A stretch of 64,000 nucleotides of DNA, from assembly GCA_026399475.1 (NCBI GenBank), contig JAPLQY010000012.1:39957-103956 (forward strand). The letters are read 5' to 3'. How positions within the stretch are numbered: the stretch's first letter is position 1; the number at the start of each line of letters is the position of its first letter. The translations under genes and the position numbers were made by a program. The notes under the pieces were generated by a model. It worked only from the letters and a program-made list of their open reading frames with translations, did not search any database and had not been told where the DNA came from. This DNA is from Rhodocyclales bacterium (GTDB taxonomy: Bacteria > Pseudomonadota > Gammaproteobacteria > Burkholderiales > Rhodocyclaceae). Positions 41,163-58,412 of the stretch are shown in pieces.

Positions 41163-42244
41163 ACCTTGCGCTTGCCGAACGCAGCTATCCGATCCTGATC
41201 AGCGGTGGCCTGCTCTCGCGTGCCGATCTGATTCTTCCTTTTCTGCGCACCGCGCGTGTCGCGCTAGTCAGCAACACCACGGTCGCTCCCTTGTACCTCG
41301 ACGTGCTCGCCCAGGCTCTCGAAAAAGTCGGTGTCGGCGTTACCCCGATAATCCTTCCCGATGGCGAAGCGCACAAGAACTGGGCGTCGCTCAACCTGAT
41401 CTACGACGCTCTGCTGGAAAATCGCTTTGATCGGAGTACCACCATCGTTGCCCTGGGTGGCGGTGTCATCGGCGACCTGGCGGGATTTGCCGCCGCGACC
41501 TATCAGCGTGGCGTGCCCTTTATCCAGATCCCGACCACGCTGCTGTCACAGGTGGATTCTTCGGTAGGCGGCAAGACCGGAATCAATCATCCGCGCGGCA
41601 AGAACATGGTCGGCGCGTTCTGGCAGCCCAGGCTGGTACTGGCAGATACCGATACGCTGAAGACCCTGCTGGATCGCGAACTGTCGGCCGGATTGGCCGA
41701 GGTCATCAAGTACGGCCTGATTCGCGACCTGCCCTTTCTCGACTGGCTCGAAGCCAATATGGAAAGCCTTCTGGCGCGTGACGGTGAGCTGCTCGGGCAT
41801 GCCATTGAACGTTCCTGCGCCAACAAGGCCGAGGTAGTGGCTGCCGATGAATACGAGACCGCTGCGGCCGGCGGCCGCGCCCTGCTGAATCTCGGCCATA
41901 CCTTTGGCCATGCCATCGAAACCGGCATGGGCTATGGTGAATGGCTGCATGGGGAGGCTGTCGCCGCCGGCACCATGATGGCCGTCGAACTCTCGCGCCG
42001 CCTGGGCTGGCTGTCCGCTGCCGACGTCGAGCGTGTCAGGACGCTGCTCGTGCGCGCAGGATTACCGGTCAAGGGGGCTGATCTCGGGGCGGAGCGCTAT
42101 CTTGAGCTGATGTCCCACGACAAAAAGGTGGTCGCCGGCAGCCTGCGCCTTGTGCTGCTGAAGGCGCTGGGAGATGCCGTGACGTATGCCGATGCACCAC
42201 GCGAGGAAATTGTCGCGGCCATCGAGTCCTGCTGCCGTGGGTGA
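41150..42244 (+). CDS. aroB: 3-dehydroquinate synthase
   Basis: 364 aa; [46 protein letters not shown]. Confidence 0.97.
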   Translation: MRRLNLALAERSYPILISGGLLSRADLILPFLRTARVALVSNTTVAPLYLDVLAQALEKVGVGVTPIILPDGEAHKNWASLNLIYDALLENRFDRSTTIVALGGGVIGDLAGFAAATYQRGVPFIQIPTTLLSQVDSSVGGKTGINHPRGKNMVGAFWQPRLVLADTDTLKTLLDRELSAGLAEVIKYGLIRDLPFLDWLEANMESLLARDGELLGHAIERSCANKAEVVAADEYETAAAGGRALLNLGHTFGHAIETGMGYGEWLHGEAVAAGTMMAVELSRRLGWLSAADVERVRTLLVRAGLPVKGADLGAERYLELMSHDKKVVAGSLRLVLLKALGDAVTYADAPREEIVAAIESCCRG

Positions 42245-43361
42245 GCTGGCGCCATACGCAGTTGACGATGGCGTCAGCCGCGGGCGCACGGTCGCCGAGC
42301 CTCGCCCCAAGGCGCGCAGCGAGTTTCAGCGCGACCGTGACCGCATCGTGCATTCCACCGCCTTTCGTCGCCTCGAATACAAGACCCAGGTTTTCGTTAA
42401 CCATGAAGGTGATCTGTTTCGCACGCGTCTCACGCACAGCATCGAGGTCGCCCAGATCGCGCGCTCGATCGCGCGGGCCCTGCGTCTCAATGACGACCTG
42501 GCGGAAGCCATCGCACTCGCCCACGATCTCGGTCACACCCCCTTCGGCCATGCCGGCCAGGATGCGCTGAACGAGTGCATGCAGGCGCATGGAGGCTTTG
42601 AACACAACCTGCAGAGCCTGCGCATCGTCGATCGCCTTGAAGAGCGCTATGGAGCTTTTGATGGCCTCAACCTGATGTTCGAGACGCGCGAGGGGATACT
42701 CAAGCACTGCTCGCCGGCGAAAGCGCGCGAACTCGGCGAATTGGGCCAGCGATTTCTTGAGGGCCGGCGACCATCGCTCGAAGCGCAAATCTGCAATCTG
42801 GCTGATGAGATCGCCTACAACAATCACGATGTCGATGACGGCCTGCGCTCCGGACTGCTCACACTGGAACAACTTGACGGCGTAAGCCTTTTTGCCCGCC
42901 ATGCCGCCGAGGTGGACGCTGAATTTTCGGACCTGTCGGGTCGCCGGCGTGTGCACGAAACCATACGGCGCATGATAGGCGCGCTGGTAACGGACTTGTT
43001 GGCCGAGTCGTCGCGGCGCATCGAGGCTGCGGCACCCCGAACCCTTGCAGATGTTCGCGCAGCGCCTTCGCTGATTGCTTTCACCGATACGATGCAGGCA
43101 GAAAACAGGGCGCTCAAGGGATTTCTGCGCGAACATCTGTACCAGCACTATCAGGTGCTGCGCATGACGACCAAGGCGCGTCGCATCATTCACGATTTGT
43201 TCAATGCCTTCGTTGCCGATCCACGGCTGCTGCCGCCCCAATATCAGGAAATGGCGGCGACTGACGGCGTTACGCGCGCCACCGCGGACTATATCGCCGG
43301 CATGACCGACCGCTACTCGATGAAGGAGCATCGCCGCCTGTTCTCTGTCGGCGAACTGTGA
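42186..43361 (+). CDS. dgt: Deoxyguanosinetriphosphate triphosphohydrolase-like HD protein
   Basis: [66 protein letters not shown]. Confidence 0.95.
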   Translation: MPMHHARKLSRPSSPAAVGELAPYAVDDGVSRGRTVAEPRPKARSEFQRDRDRIVHSTAFRRLEYKTQVFVNHEGDLFRTRLTHSIEVAQIARSIARALRLNDDLAEAIALAHDLGHTPFGHAGQDALNECMQAHGGFEHNLQSLRIVDRLEERYGAFDGLNLMFETREGILKHCSPAKARELGELGQRFLEGRRPSLEAQICNLADEIAYNNHDVDDGLRSGLLTLEQLDGVSLFARHAAEVDAEFSDLSGRRRVHETIRRMIGALVTDLLAESSRRIEAAAPRTLADVRAAPSLIAFTDTMQAENRALKGFLREHLYQHYQVLRMTTKARRIIHDLFNAFVADPRLLPPQYQEMAATDGVTRATADYIAGMTDRYSMKEHRRLFSVGEL

Positions 43362-43452
43362 AGTTTCCATGTTGCGTTGCAGCGTATTGAACTCGACCGC
43401 TTTTGGCGGTATATTTGCAAATGAGTCCGCCATGTTCAGCGGACCATTCAAG

Positions 43453-43482
43453 GCCGGGGAGCGGCATCGCCCCGGCTTTTTT
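43453..43482 (+). terminator. Intrinsic terminator between dgt and gltB
   Basis: GCCGGGG (43453-43459) / CCCCGGC (43470-43476) followed by TTTTTT. Confidence 0.8.
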
Positions 43483-43531
43483 GCCGTCCGCCCCCGGCTT
43501 TTTGCCGGTCGTATTCCCGAGGAAAGACAAG

Positions 43532-48160
<4,629 letters not shown>

Positions 48161-48178
48161 AAAGGGCATTTCCCCCGG

Positions 48179-48199
48179 CCCCCTTGCCATGCAAGGGGG
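48179..48199. repeat. Hairpin repeat between gltB and gltD
   Basis: CCCCCTTGC-CAT-GCAAGGGGG, perfect 9-bp arms. Confidence 0.7.
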
Positions 48200-48287
48200 T
48201 GACTGAAGTTCAGTCGCCGCGCGCTGCGCGCCGACTTCCGTGCAATGACTTGCTGCCCCCTTGGGGCGGCCCTGCGGAGGCAGCGTA

Positions 48288-49751
48288 ATGGGCAAGCCCA
48301 CAGGATTTCTGGAGTTTCAACGTATCTCCGAGAGTTATGAAAAGGCGGAAACCCGCGTCCATCACTATCGCGAGTTCATCCCGCGTCTCACGGATGCACA
48401 GGCCGGCGTACAAGGTGCGCGCTGCATGGATTGCGGCATCCCGTTCTGCAACAACGGATGCCCGGTCAACAACCTGATTCCGGACTGGAACGATCTCGTT
48501 TACAAGGGCAAGTGGCGCGAGGCGATCGACACGCTGCACTCGACCAACAACTTCCCGGAATTCACCAGCCGCATCTGCCCCGCCCCCTGCGAGGCGGCCT
48601 GCACGCTGAACATCCCGCAGACTCCGGTCGGCATCAAGTCGATCGAACGCGCCATCATCGACAAGGCCGGCGAGAACGGCTGGGTCGTGCCGCAACCGGC
48701 GGCGAAGAAAACCGGCAAGAAGATCGCGGTGGTCGGCTCCGGTCCCGCAGGGATGGCGGCGGCGCAGCAACTGGCGCGCGTCGGACATGCCGTGACGGTG
48801 TTCGAGAAGAACGACCGCATCGGCGGACTGCTGCGTTACGGCATTCCCGACTTCAAACTGGACAAGCGGCTGATCGACTGGCGCATGACGCAGATGAAGG
48901 CCGAGGGCGTCCGCTTCGTCACCGGCACCATGGTGACCAGTGCTGCCTTGCCCAAGGGCGTGGTCAACGACGCCAGGAAGACGGTCACTTCAGAGCAGTT
49001 GAAGAAGGATTTCGATGCTGTGGTTCTTGCCGGCGGCGCGGAAAATCCGCGCGATCTGCCGGTGCCCGGGCGCCAGCTGGAAGGTGTGTATTTCGCGCTC
49101 GAGTTTCTCATCCCGCAGAACAAGGAAGTTTCCGGCGGCCGCAAGAATCCGATCAATGTCGCAGGCAAGCGCGTTGTTGTGATTGGTGGCGGCGACACCG
49201 GTTCGGACTGTGTCGGCACCTCCAACCGTCACGGTGCGGCCAGCATTACCCAGATCGAACTGCTGCCGCGTCCGCCGGATCAGGAGAATGGCGCGCTGAC
49301 CTGGCCCTACTGGCCGCTGCGCATGCGCACGTCTTCGTCGCACGATGAAGGTTGCGCGCGCGACTGGTCCATCGGCACCAAGGCCTTCGTCGGCGAGAAT
49401 GGTCGGCTGAAGGCCATCAAGGCCGTGCGCCTGGCATGGGAAGGCAACAAGATGAGCGAAGTGCCGGGTTCGGAATTCGAGATCGCCGCCGATTTTGCCT
49501 TTCTCGCCATGGGCTTCCTCAGTCCGGTGGGCGGTGTGCTCGAAGCCTTCGGTGTGGACAAGGATGGTCGCGGCAACGCCAGGGCCGACACCGAAGGCGG
49601 CCAGGCCTACAGCACCAACGTGCCAGGCGTGTTCGCTGCCGGTGACATGAGGCGCGGCCAGTCACTCGTGGTCTGGGCGATTCGTGAAGGTCGCCAGTGC
49701 GCACGGACAGTCGACCAGTTCCTGATGGGCTGCACCACTTTGCCACGTTGA
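48288..49751 (+). CDS. gltD: Glutamate synthase small subunit
   Basis: [79 protein letters not shown]. Confidence 0.97.
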   Translation: MGKPTGFLEFQRISESYEKAETRVHHYREFIPRLTDAQAGVQGARCMDCGIPFCNNGCPVNNLIPDWNDLVYKGKWREAIDTLHSTNNFPEFTSRICPAPCEAACTLNIPQTPVGIKSIERAIIDKAGENGWVVPQPAAKKTGKKIAVVGSGPAGMAAAQQLARVGHAVTVFEKNDRIGGLLRYGIPDFKLDKRLIDWRMTQMKAEGVRFVTGTMVTSAALPKGVVNDARKTVTSEQLKKDFDAVVLAGGAENPRDLPVPGRQLEGVYFALEFLIPQNKEVSGGRKNPINVAGKRVVVIGGGDTGSDCVGTSNRHGAASITQIELLPRPPDQENGALTWPYWPLRMRTSSSHDEGCARDWSIGTKAFVGENGRLKAIKAVRLAWEGNKMSEVPGSEFEIAADFAFLAMGFLSPVGGVLEAFGVDKDGRGNARADTEGGQAYSTNVPGVFAAGDMRRGQSLVVWAIREGRQCARTVDQFLMGCTTLPR

Positions 49752-49758
49752 GCGCACC

Positions 49759-51135
49759 TTGAACGTCGTCATTCTCGCCGCGGGGCAGGGCAAGCGCATG
49801 CGCTCCGACCTGCCCAAGGTGCTGCATCAGTTGGCGGGAAAGCCTCTCCTGAGGCACGTGATCGATGCAGCGCGCGAGATCGGCGCGGAGCAAATCTGCG
49901 TGGTCTATGGCCATGGCGGCGAGCAGGTCCGCACTGCGCTGAACAGCGTAGCGGACATTGCCTGGGCCCGCCAGGAGCCGCAGCTTGGCACTGGCCATGC
50001 CGTCTTGCAGGCGATGCCTTATTCGGCTTCCTCAACGCGTACTCTCGTGCTTTACGGCGATGTGCCCTTGATTCGCGCTTCGACCTTGCGACGCCTGATC
50101 GAGGTGGCAGGCATCGGCTCGCTGGCCTTGCTGACCGCTCATCTCGACCATCCGCAGGGCTATGGCCGCATCGTCAGAATCGACGGCGACGTCACGCGCA
50201 TTGTCGAGGAGAAGGATGCCGACGATGCCGAACGAGCGATTCGCGAGATCAACACCGGCATCCTGGTGGCGCCGACCGCGGCCCTGGCACGCTGGCTGCC
50301 GACCCTGGGCAAGCGCAACGCGCAAGGCGAGTATTACCTGACTGACATAGTCGCCCTGGCGGTGGCCGAAGGCATGCCGGTAGTAACCGCTCACCCTGAC
50401 CACGCCTGGGAAACGGAAGGCGTCAACAGCAAGCTGCAGCTTGCCACGCTGGAACGCGTGCATCAGCGCAACGTCGCCGAGGAACTGATGGAAGCCGGCG
50501 TGACGATTGCCGACCCGGCGCGCATCGATGTGCGCGGCGAGCTTGGTTGTCAACTGAGTTGCGGACGCGATGTCAGCATCGACGTCAATTGCGTGTTCGA
50601 TGGGCACGTCGAACTCGCCGACGGCGTATCCATCGGCGCCAACTGCGTGCTGAAAAACTGCCGCATCGGCAGCGGTACCCGCATTGCCCCCTTCTGCCAC
50701 ATCGAGGATGCCGTGGTCGGGCCGGATGGCATCATCGGCCCCTACGCCCGGCTGCGGCCCGGCACCGAACTCGGCCGCGATGTGCATATCGGCAATTTCG
50801 TCGAAGTGAAAAACTCGACCATTGCCGATCACTCGAAAGCCAATCACCTCGCCTATGTCGGCGATGCCACCGTCGGCAGGCGCGTGAATATCGGCGCCGG
50901 TACCATTACCTGCAACTACGACGGCGCCAACAAGTTTCGTACCGTGATCGAGGACGATGCCTTCATAGGCTCCGATACCCAGCTGGTCGCACCCGTCACC
51001 GTCGGCCGCGGCGCGACGATCGGCGCCGGTACCACGCTGACCCGCGACGCCCCTCCCGATCAGCTGACCGTTTCGCGTGCGAAGCAGATGTCGCTTCCCG
51101 GATGGAAGCGACCTGTGAAAAAGAAAAAGGACTGA
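49759..51135 (+). CDS. glmU: Bifunctional UDP-GlcNAc diphosphorylase / glucosamine-1-P N-acetyltransferase
   Basis: [36 protein letters not shown]; left-handed beta-helix C-terminus; TTG start. Confidence 0.97.
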   Translation: MNVVILAAGQGKRMRSDLPKVLHQLAGKPLLRHVIDAAREIGAEQICVVYGHGGEQVRTALNSVADIAWARQEPQLGTGHAVLQAMPYSASSTRTLVLYGDVPLIRASTLRRLIEVAGIGSLALLTAHLDHPQGYGRIVRIDGDVTRIVEEKDADDAERAIREINTGILVAPTAALARWLPTLGKRNAQGEYYLTDIVALAVAEGMPVVTAHPDHAWETEGVNSKLQLATLERVHQRNVAEELMEAGVTIADPARIDVRGELGCQLSCGRDVSIDVNCVFDGHVELADGVSIGANCVLKNCRIGSGTRIAPFCHIEDAVVGPDGIIGPYARLRPGTELGRDVHIGNFVEVKNSTIADHSKANHLAYVGDATVGRRVNIGAGTITCNYDGANKFRTVIEDDAFIGSDTQLVAPVTVGRGATIGAGTTLTRDAPPDQLTVSRAKQMSLPGWKRPVKKKKD

Positions 51136-51138
51136 GCC

Positions 51139-52968
<1,830 letters not shown>

Positions 52969-52998
52969 TTCCGGCCTGAACCGGAGTACGCCGAACCG

Positions 52999-54936
52999 AT
53001 GCGCGTCCTGTCCGTCATTCCCCCGCTGACGCAACTCAACACGCCCTATCCGTCGACGGCCTATCTGACCGGTTTCCTGCGTTCGCGCGGCGTCGACGCG
53101 GTACAGGAAGATCTCTCCCTGGCTCTTGTCCTGCGGCTGTTCTCGCGCGATGGCCTGCTGGCTATTCGCGAGTGCATCCATGGCTTGCCAATGCAGCAGC
53201 GCACGCCGCTGGTCCAGGCTTTCGATCGGGGATTCGACCGCTATCTCACTACCATTGAGCCCACGGTGGCTTTCCTGCAAGGGCGCGATCCATCGATCGG
53301 GCATCGCATCGGCGGCCGCAACTTTCTTCCCGAAGGGCCGCGCTTTGCGCCCCTCGACGCCTATATCGATCCTGACGGCGGCGATCCGCTGGCCTGGGCG
53401 TTTGGCGCGCTCGGCGTGCAGGATCGTGCCCGACACTTCGCCACGCTCTATCTCAACGATGTCGCCGACGTATTGCGCGAAGCAGTCGATCCGCGCTTCG
53501 AGTTCGTGCGCTATGCAGAATCACTGGCCCAGAGCCAGGCCACGTTCGATCCTCTGGCCAAGGCACTGGCGGAGCCGCTCAATCTCGTCGATGGCACCCT
53601 GCGCGACCTGACTCTGGCAGCCGTGACGCGGCACGCGCCGCGCCTCGTGCTGGTCTCGGCGCCCTTTCCCGGCAACGTGTATGGCGCGTTTCGCATCGCG
53701 CAGGCGATCAAGTTGCACGACCCTTCGATTGTCACCGTTCTCGGCGGCGGCTTCGTCAATACCGAACTGCGCGAGCTGACCGAGCCGCGGGTGTTCGACT
53801 ACTTCGACTACGTCACGCTGGACGACGGCGAGCGCCCGCTGCTGGCCCTGCTCGAACACCTGCGCGGCGAGCGGCCGCAGGACAGGCTGGTGCGCACTTT
53901 TGTGCGCGCGACCGATGGCGTGCGCTACATCGACGCCGGGGAGCCCGGCATACCCTTCGCCGAGGCGGGAACTCCGACCTGGGACGGCCTGCCGCTCGAC
54001 CGCTACCTGTCGCTGCTGGACATGCTCAACCCCATGCACCGGCTGTGGTCCGACGCGCGCTGGAACAAGCTGACCGTGGCCCATGGCTGCTACTGGAAGA
54101 AGTGCAGCTTCTGCGACGTATCGCTCGACTACATCTCGCGCTACGAAGCCGTCGCCGTGACGACCCTGGTCGACCGCATCGAGACCATCATCGAAGAGAC
54201 CGGGCAGACAGGGTTCCATTTTGTCGACGAGGCCGCGCCGCCCAAGGCCTTGAAGGCGCTTGCCGATGAATTGCAGAAGCGCAAGCGCGCGATCTCCTGG
54301 TGGGGCAATATCCGTTTCGAGAAATCCTTCACCCCGGCGCTGTGCGCCGAGCTTGCCGACAGCGGCTGCATAGCAGTCTCCGGCGGACTCGAAGTTGCCT
54401 CCGACCGCCTGCTCAAACTCATGCAAAAAGGCGTATCGGTCGAGCAGGTGGCGCGTGTGACGCATGCCTTCACCGATGCCGGGATTCTGGTGCATGCCTA
54501 CCTGATGTACGGCTTTCCGACGCAGACCGTGCAGGACACCGTCGATGCGCTGGAGTATGTGCGCCAGTTGTTCGCCGCGGGCTGCATCCAGTCCGGCTTT
54601 TTTCATCGCTTTGCCTGCACCGTGCATTCCCCCGTGGGACAGCATCCCGAGCTGTATGGCGTCACCCTCAAGCCTCTGCCCGCGGTTTCGTTTGCTAAGA
54701 ATGACGTTGGCTTCGTCGATCCGACTGGCGTTGACCACGCCGCCCTCGGCATTGCCCTGAACAAGGCGCTCTACAACTACATGCACGGGCTCGGCCTCGA
54801 CCAGGACGTGCGCAGCTGGTTTTCGGGCCGCGTCCCGCGCTCCCGGGTGCCGCGCCACTTTATCGCCCGTGCCCTTGAATCAGACGCGCCGGGCTATGTC
54901 CCCGAGAGGCGGGGCCGGCGTCCCCTTGTGGGATAA
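52999..54936 (+). CDS. B12-binding-domain-type radical SAM protein, CX4CX2C cluster motif
   Basis: 645 aa; Rossmann-like N-part (LVLVSAPFPGNVYGAFRIAQAIKLHDPSIVTVLGGGFVNTELRE), then HGCYWKKCSFCDVSLDYISRYE. Confidence 0.88.
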   Translation: MRVLSVIPPLTQLNTPYPSTAYLTGFLRSRGVDAVQEDLSLALVLRLFSRDGLLAIRECIHGLPMQQRTPLVQAFDRGFDRYLTTIEPTVAFLQGRDPSIGHRIGGRNFLPEGPRFAPLDAYIDPDGGDPLAWAFGALGVQDRARHFATLYLNDVADVLREAVDPRFEFVRYAESLAQSQATFDPLAKALAEPLNLVDGTLRDLTLAAVTRHAPRLVLVSAPFPGNVYGAFRIAQAIKLHDPSIVTVLGGGFVNTELRELTEPRVFDYFDYVTLDDGERPLLALLEHLRGERPQDRLVRTFVRATDGVRYIDAGEPGIPFAEAGTPTWDGLPLDRYLSLLDMLNPMHRLWSDARWNKLTVAHGCYWKKCSFCDVSLDYISRYEAVAVTTLVDRIETIIEETGQTGFHFVDEAAPPKALKALADELQKRKRAISWWGNIRFEKSFTPALCAELADSGCIAVSGGLEVASDRLLKLMQKGVSVEQVARVTHAFTDAGILVHAYLMYGFPTQTVQDTVDALEYVRQLFAAGCIQSGFFHRFACTVHSPVGQHPELYGVTLKPLPAVSFAKNDVGFVDPTGVDHAALGIALNKALYNYMHGLGLDQDVRSWFSGRVPRSRVPRHFIARALESDAPGYVPERRGRRPLVG

Positions 54937-54974
54937 AATTTGGTTTAAGACAAACGATAAGGGAAGTTCGCACC

Positions 54975-57038
54975 ATGGCCAGATATACAACTGAATCGAT
55001 TCGCGCTGTTGCCCTCGTCGGCCACGGCGGTGCCGGCAAGACCACGCTGGCCGAAGCCCTGCTGTTCAAGGCCGGCGCGATAAGCGTCAAGGGTAGTGTG
55101 GAGAAGGGCAACACCGTCTGTGATTTCGACGCACAGGAAAAATCGGCAGGTCATTCGCTCAATGCGGCGCTGGTCAACTTTGCCTGGGAAGGTGTGCACG
55201 TCCATCTCATCGATACCCCCGGCTACCCGGATTTTTCGGGCCAGGCAACGGCCGCGCTGGCCGGCGTGGATACCGCCGTGGTAGTGATCAATGCCCAGAC
55301 GGGCATCGAACTGGCGACTGAACGCATGATGCACGCGGCACAGGTGCGCGGGCTGGCGCGGATGATCGTGATCAACAAGATCGACGCCGAGAACGTCGAC
55401 CTGCCGGGCCTGGTGGGCGAAATTCGTGAGCGCTTCGGCAAGGAGTGCCTGCTGCTCGACCTGCCGGCACATGACCGTCACGATGTGATCGAAGTGCTGG
55501 AGCACGATGCGGGCGATGCGGATTTCGATTCGATAGCCCACGCCCATCGTGAACTGATTGACCAGCTGGTAGAGGAAGACGAGTCGCTGCTCGCCCGCTA
55601 CCTGGAGGAAGGCAAGGATCCCGACGCAAAGGAACTGCATGCGCCGTTCGAGAAGGCCCTGCGTGCCGGCCACTTGATCCCCATCCTGTTTGCATCGGCC
55701 CGCACCGGCGCCGGCATTGCCGAACTGCTGCATGTCCTGGCATCGCTGGCGCCGAATCCTGTCGAAGGCAATCCGCCGCTGTTCTACCGCGGCGAGCCGG
55801 GGCAGCCCGGCGAATCCTTCGATGCCCAGCCCGACGCCGCGCTGCATGTCCTCGCCCACGTGTTCAAGATCATTGTCGATCCCTACATGGGCAAGGTCGG
55901 CGTGTTTCGCGTGCACCAGGGCACCGTGAGGAAGGACAGCCAGCTGTTCGTCGGTGAGAGCAAGCGGCCCTTCAAGGTCGCGCATCTGTACCAGTTGCAG
56001 GGCAAGGACTACGTTGAAGTCGATGAACTGCTGCCGGGAGATATCGGCGCCGTGGCCAAAGTGGAGGAGATCGACTTCGACGCGGTGCTGCATGACTCCC
56101 ATGACGAAGACAACATCCATCTGCGTTCGCTGGAGTTCCCCCGGCCGATGCAGGGTCTCGCCGTCGAAACGCGGCGCAAGGTCGATGAGCAGCGTTTGTT
56201 CGATATCCTGCACAAACTGGAACTGGAAGACCCCTGCTTCGAGGTCGAGCGCCATCCAACCACGCATGAGACCGTGATCCGCGGCCTGGGCGAGATGCAT
56301 CTGCGCTACAAGCTGGAAAAAATGGCCACCCAGTACAAGCTCGATCTGGACACGCGACTGCCGCTGATTCCCTACAGCGAAACCATCACTGTCGGCGCCG
56401 AAGGGCACTGCCGGCACAAGAAGCAGTCGGGTGGTGCCGGTCAGTTTGGCGAGGTGTATCTGAAGATCGAGCCACTGCCGCGCGGCGCCGGCTTCGAGTT
56501 CGTGGACCACGTCAAGGGCGGCGTGATTCCGGGCGTGTTCATGGCGGCAGTAGAGAAAGGCGTGCGCCAGGCGCTGACCGATGGCGTCATCGCCGGATTC
56601 CCGGTGCAGGATCTGCGTGTCATCGTGTACGACGGCAAGACCCATGCGGTGGACGGCAAGGATGTGGCCTTTTTCAGCGCCGGACGCAAGGCCACGGTGG
56701 AGGCGATCCGCGCTGCCGAGGCCATCGTGCTGGAGCCCATCGTCAGCATCGAGGTGATTACGCCGGAAACCGCTATGGGTGACATCGCCGGCGATCTGGC
56801 CAGTCGCCGCGGTCATGTCACCGGGACGCAAAGCGGTCTCGCGGCGCGTCGCCAGGGCCTGGTCAGCGTCAGCGGCGAAGTGCCGCTGGCCGAGATTGCC
56901 GACTATGCCTCGCGCCTTAAGTCGCTGACAGGCGGCCGCGGGGCTTACAACATCGAGTTCGCCCGCTATGCGCAAGTGCCGCCGCAGGTGCAGAACAAGC
57001 TGGCAGCGAGTTTCAGGCCGAAGGACGAGGAGGAATGA
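54975..57038 (+). CDS. Elongation factor G-like translational GTPase (EF-G paralog)
   Basis: 687 aa; GHGGAGKTTLAEALL, DTPGYPDF, INKID, EF-G domains III-V (GQFGEVYLKIEP, FVDHVKGGVIPGVFMAAVEKGV). Confidence 0.93.
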   Translation: MARYTTESIRAVALVGHGGAGKTTLAEALLFKAGAISVKGSVEKGNTVCDFDAQEKSAGHSLNAALVNFAWEGVHVHLIDTPGYPDFSGQATAALAGVDTAVVVINAQTGIELATERMMHAAQVRGLARMIVINKIDAENVDLPGLVGEIRERFGKECLLLDLPAHDRHDVIEVLEHDAGDADFDSIAHAHRELIDQLVEEDESLLARYLEEGKDPDAKELHAPFEKALRAGHLIPILFASARTGAGIAELLHVLASLAPNPVEGNPPLFYRGEPGQPGESFDAQPDAALHVLAHVFKIIVDPYMGKVGVFRVHQGTVRKDSQLFVGESKRPFKVAHLYQLQGKDYVEVDELLPGDIGAVAKVEEIDFDAVLHDSHDEDNIHLRSLEFPRPMQGLAVETRRKVDEQRLFDILHKLELEDPCFEVERHPTTHETVIRGLGEMHLRYKLEKMATQYKLDLDTRLPLIPYSETITVGAEGHCRHKKQSGGAGQFGEVYLKIEPLPRGAGFEFVDHVKGGVIPGVFMAAVEKGVRQALTDGVIAGFPVQDLRVIVYDGKTHAVDGKDVAFFSAGRKATVEAIRAAEAIVLEPIVSIEVITPETAMGDIAGDLASRRGHVTGTQSGLAARRQGLVSVSGEVPLAEIADYASRLKSLTGGRGAYNIEFARYAQVPPQVQNKLAASFRPKDEEE

Positions 57039-57045
57039 GCCGGGA

Positions 57046-58332
57046 ATGATGCGCCCGCTTCTGATTCTGATCGCCGCCCTCTGCCTGCAACTGCCGGCGG
57101 CGGCGCAGAGCAGCCGGCTCGATGACATCATCGCCCGCGGCGTGCTGCGCGTGGGCACGACCGGCGACTACAAGCCGTTCAGCTATCGCGCCAATGCCTC
57201 CAGTCCCTTCATCGGGCTGGACATCGAACTTGCCGGCGAACTGGCGAAGGCGCTGGGCGTTCGCGTGGAACTGGTGTCGACCTCATGGCCTGGTCTGATG
57301 AAGGATTTCGGCGAGGATCGTTTCGATATTGCCATGAGCGGTGTGTCGATCAGCCTGGAACGACAGAAGCAGGCGCTGTACTCGATTCCCTACCTGAAGG
57401 ATGGCAAGACGCCGATCACGCGCTGCGAGAACCAGGCCCGTTTTCAGACGCTGGCGCAGATCGACCAGCCCGGCGTGCGCCTGATCGTCAATCCCGGCGG
57501 CACCAACGAACGTTTCGCCCGCGCCAACATTCGGCAAGCCGGCATCTCGGTGTATCCCGACAACATCACCATCTTTGACCAGATAGTCGCCGGCCAGGCC
57601 GACTTGATGATGACCGATGCCATCGAAACACGCTTGCAGCAGAAACTCAAACCGACGCTGTGTGCCGTGCATCCGGAAGCGCCTTTCGACTTTTCCGAGA
57701 AGGCCTATCTCCTGCCGCGCGACTTGCTGTGGAAGAGCTTTGTCGATCAGTGGCTGCATCAGGCGATGGCCAGCGGCGCCTTCGCCCGGCTGCTGGACAA
57801 GTGGCTCGCACACCCTTGGCCGCAAGCCGCGCCGGCCGCGATCAGCCTCGAACCGCTGCGGCGGCTGATGGATGAGCGTCTCGCGCTGATGCCCGATGTG
57901 GCGCGCTACAAATGGAACACCAAAAGCGCCATCGAGGACCTGCCGCGCGAACAGAAGATCATCGACGGGCTGAAGGCGGAAGCGCTGGCGCTGGGTGTGC
58001 CCGCGGCCTGGGCGGAACGATTTTTCCGCGCCCAGATCGAGGCCGCCAAAGTGATCCAGCGCGAACACTTCGCACGCTGGGAACTGGCCGGGGCGGGACG
58101 CTTTGCCGACGCGCCGGATCTTGCCACCGTCATTCGTCCGCATCTCGATGCGTTGACCCCGCAACTGCTGCGCGAGTTGGCGGTGGCCTGGCCGGCACTG
58201 GCCGATCCCGCGCAACGCAGCCGCATCGCCGCAAGCATGCAGGGAATGCTGACCGCCACCACCAGCGCGGCGGCAGCCATCCGCGCCGCCGCGCCCCTGA
58301 TCGACGCCAGTCCAGGCACGGGCAAGCCGTGA
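57046..58332 (+). CDS. Periplasmic cyclohexadienyl dehydratase (PheC-like) fused to AroQ-gamma chorismate mutase
   Basis: Signal peptide; SRLDDIIARGVLRVGTTGDYKPFSYR ... FDIAMSGVSISLERQKQALYSIPYLKDGKTPITRC ... VNPGGTNERFARANI ... MMTDAIETRLQ; C-term LMDERLALMPDVARYKWNTKSAIEDLPREQKIIDGLKAEALALGVPAAWAERFFRAQIEAAKVIQ. Confidence 0.88.
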   Translation: MMRPLLILIAALCLQLPAAAQSSRLDDIIARGVLRVGTTGDYKPFSYRANASSPFIGLDIELAGELAKALGVRVELVSTSWPGLMKDFGEDRFDIAMSGVSISLERQKQALYSIPYLKDGKTPITRCENQARFQTLAQIDQPGVRLIVNPGGTNERFARANIRQAGISVYPDNITIFDQIVAGQADLMMTDAIETRLQQKLKPTLCAVHPEAPFDFSEKAYLLPRDLLWKSFVDQWLHQAMASGAFARLLDKWLAHPWPQAAPAAISLEPLRRLMDERLALMPDVARYKWNTKSAIEDLPREQKIIDGLKAEALALGVPAAWAERFFRAQIEAAKVIQREHFARWELAGAGRFADAPDLATVIRPHLDALTPQLLRELAVAWPALADPAQRSRIAASMQGMLTATTSAAAAIRAAAPLIDASPGTGKP

Positions 58333-58412
58333 TACGTGCCGGGAGATCCTCTCGGTTCTGCAGCCATCCGCCGGCTTGCGCTTGCGCCCGGCGGGAGGTA
58401 ATCTTCGCTCCC

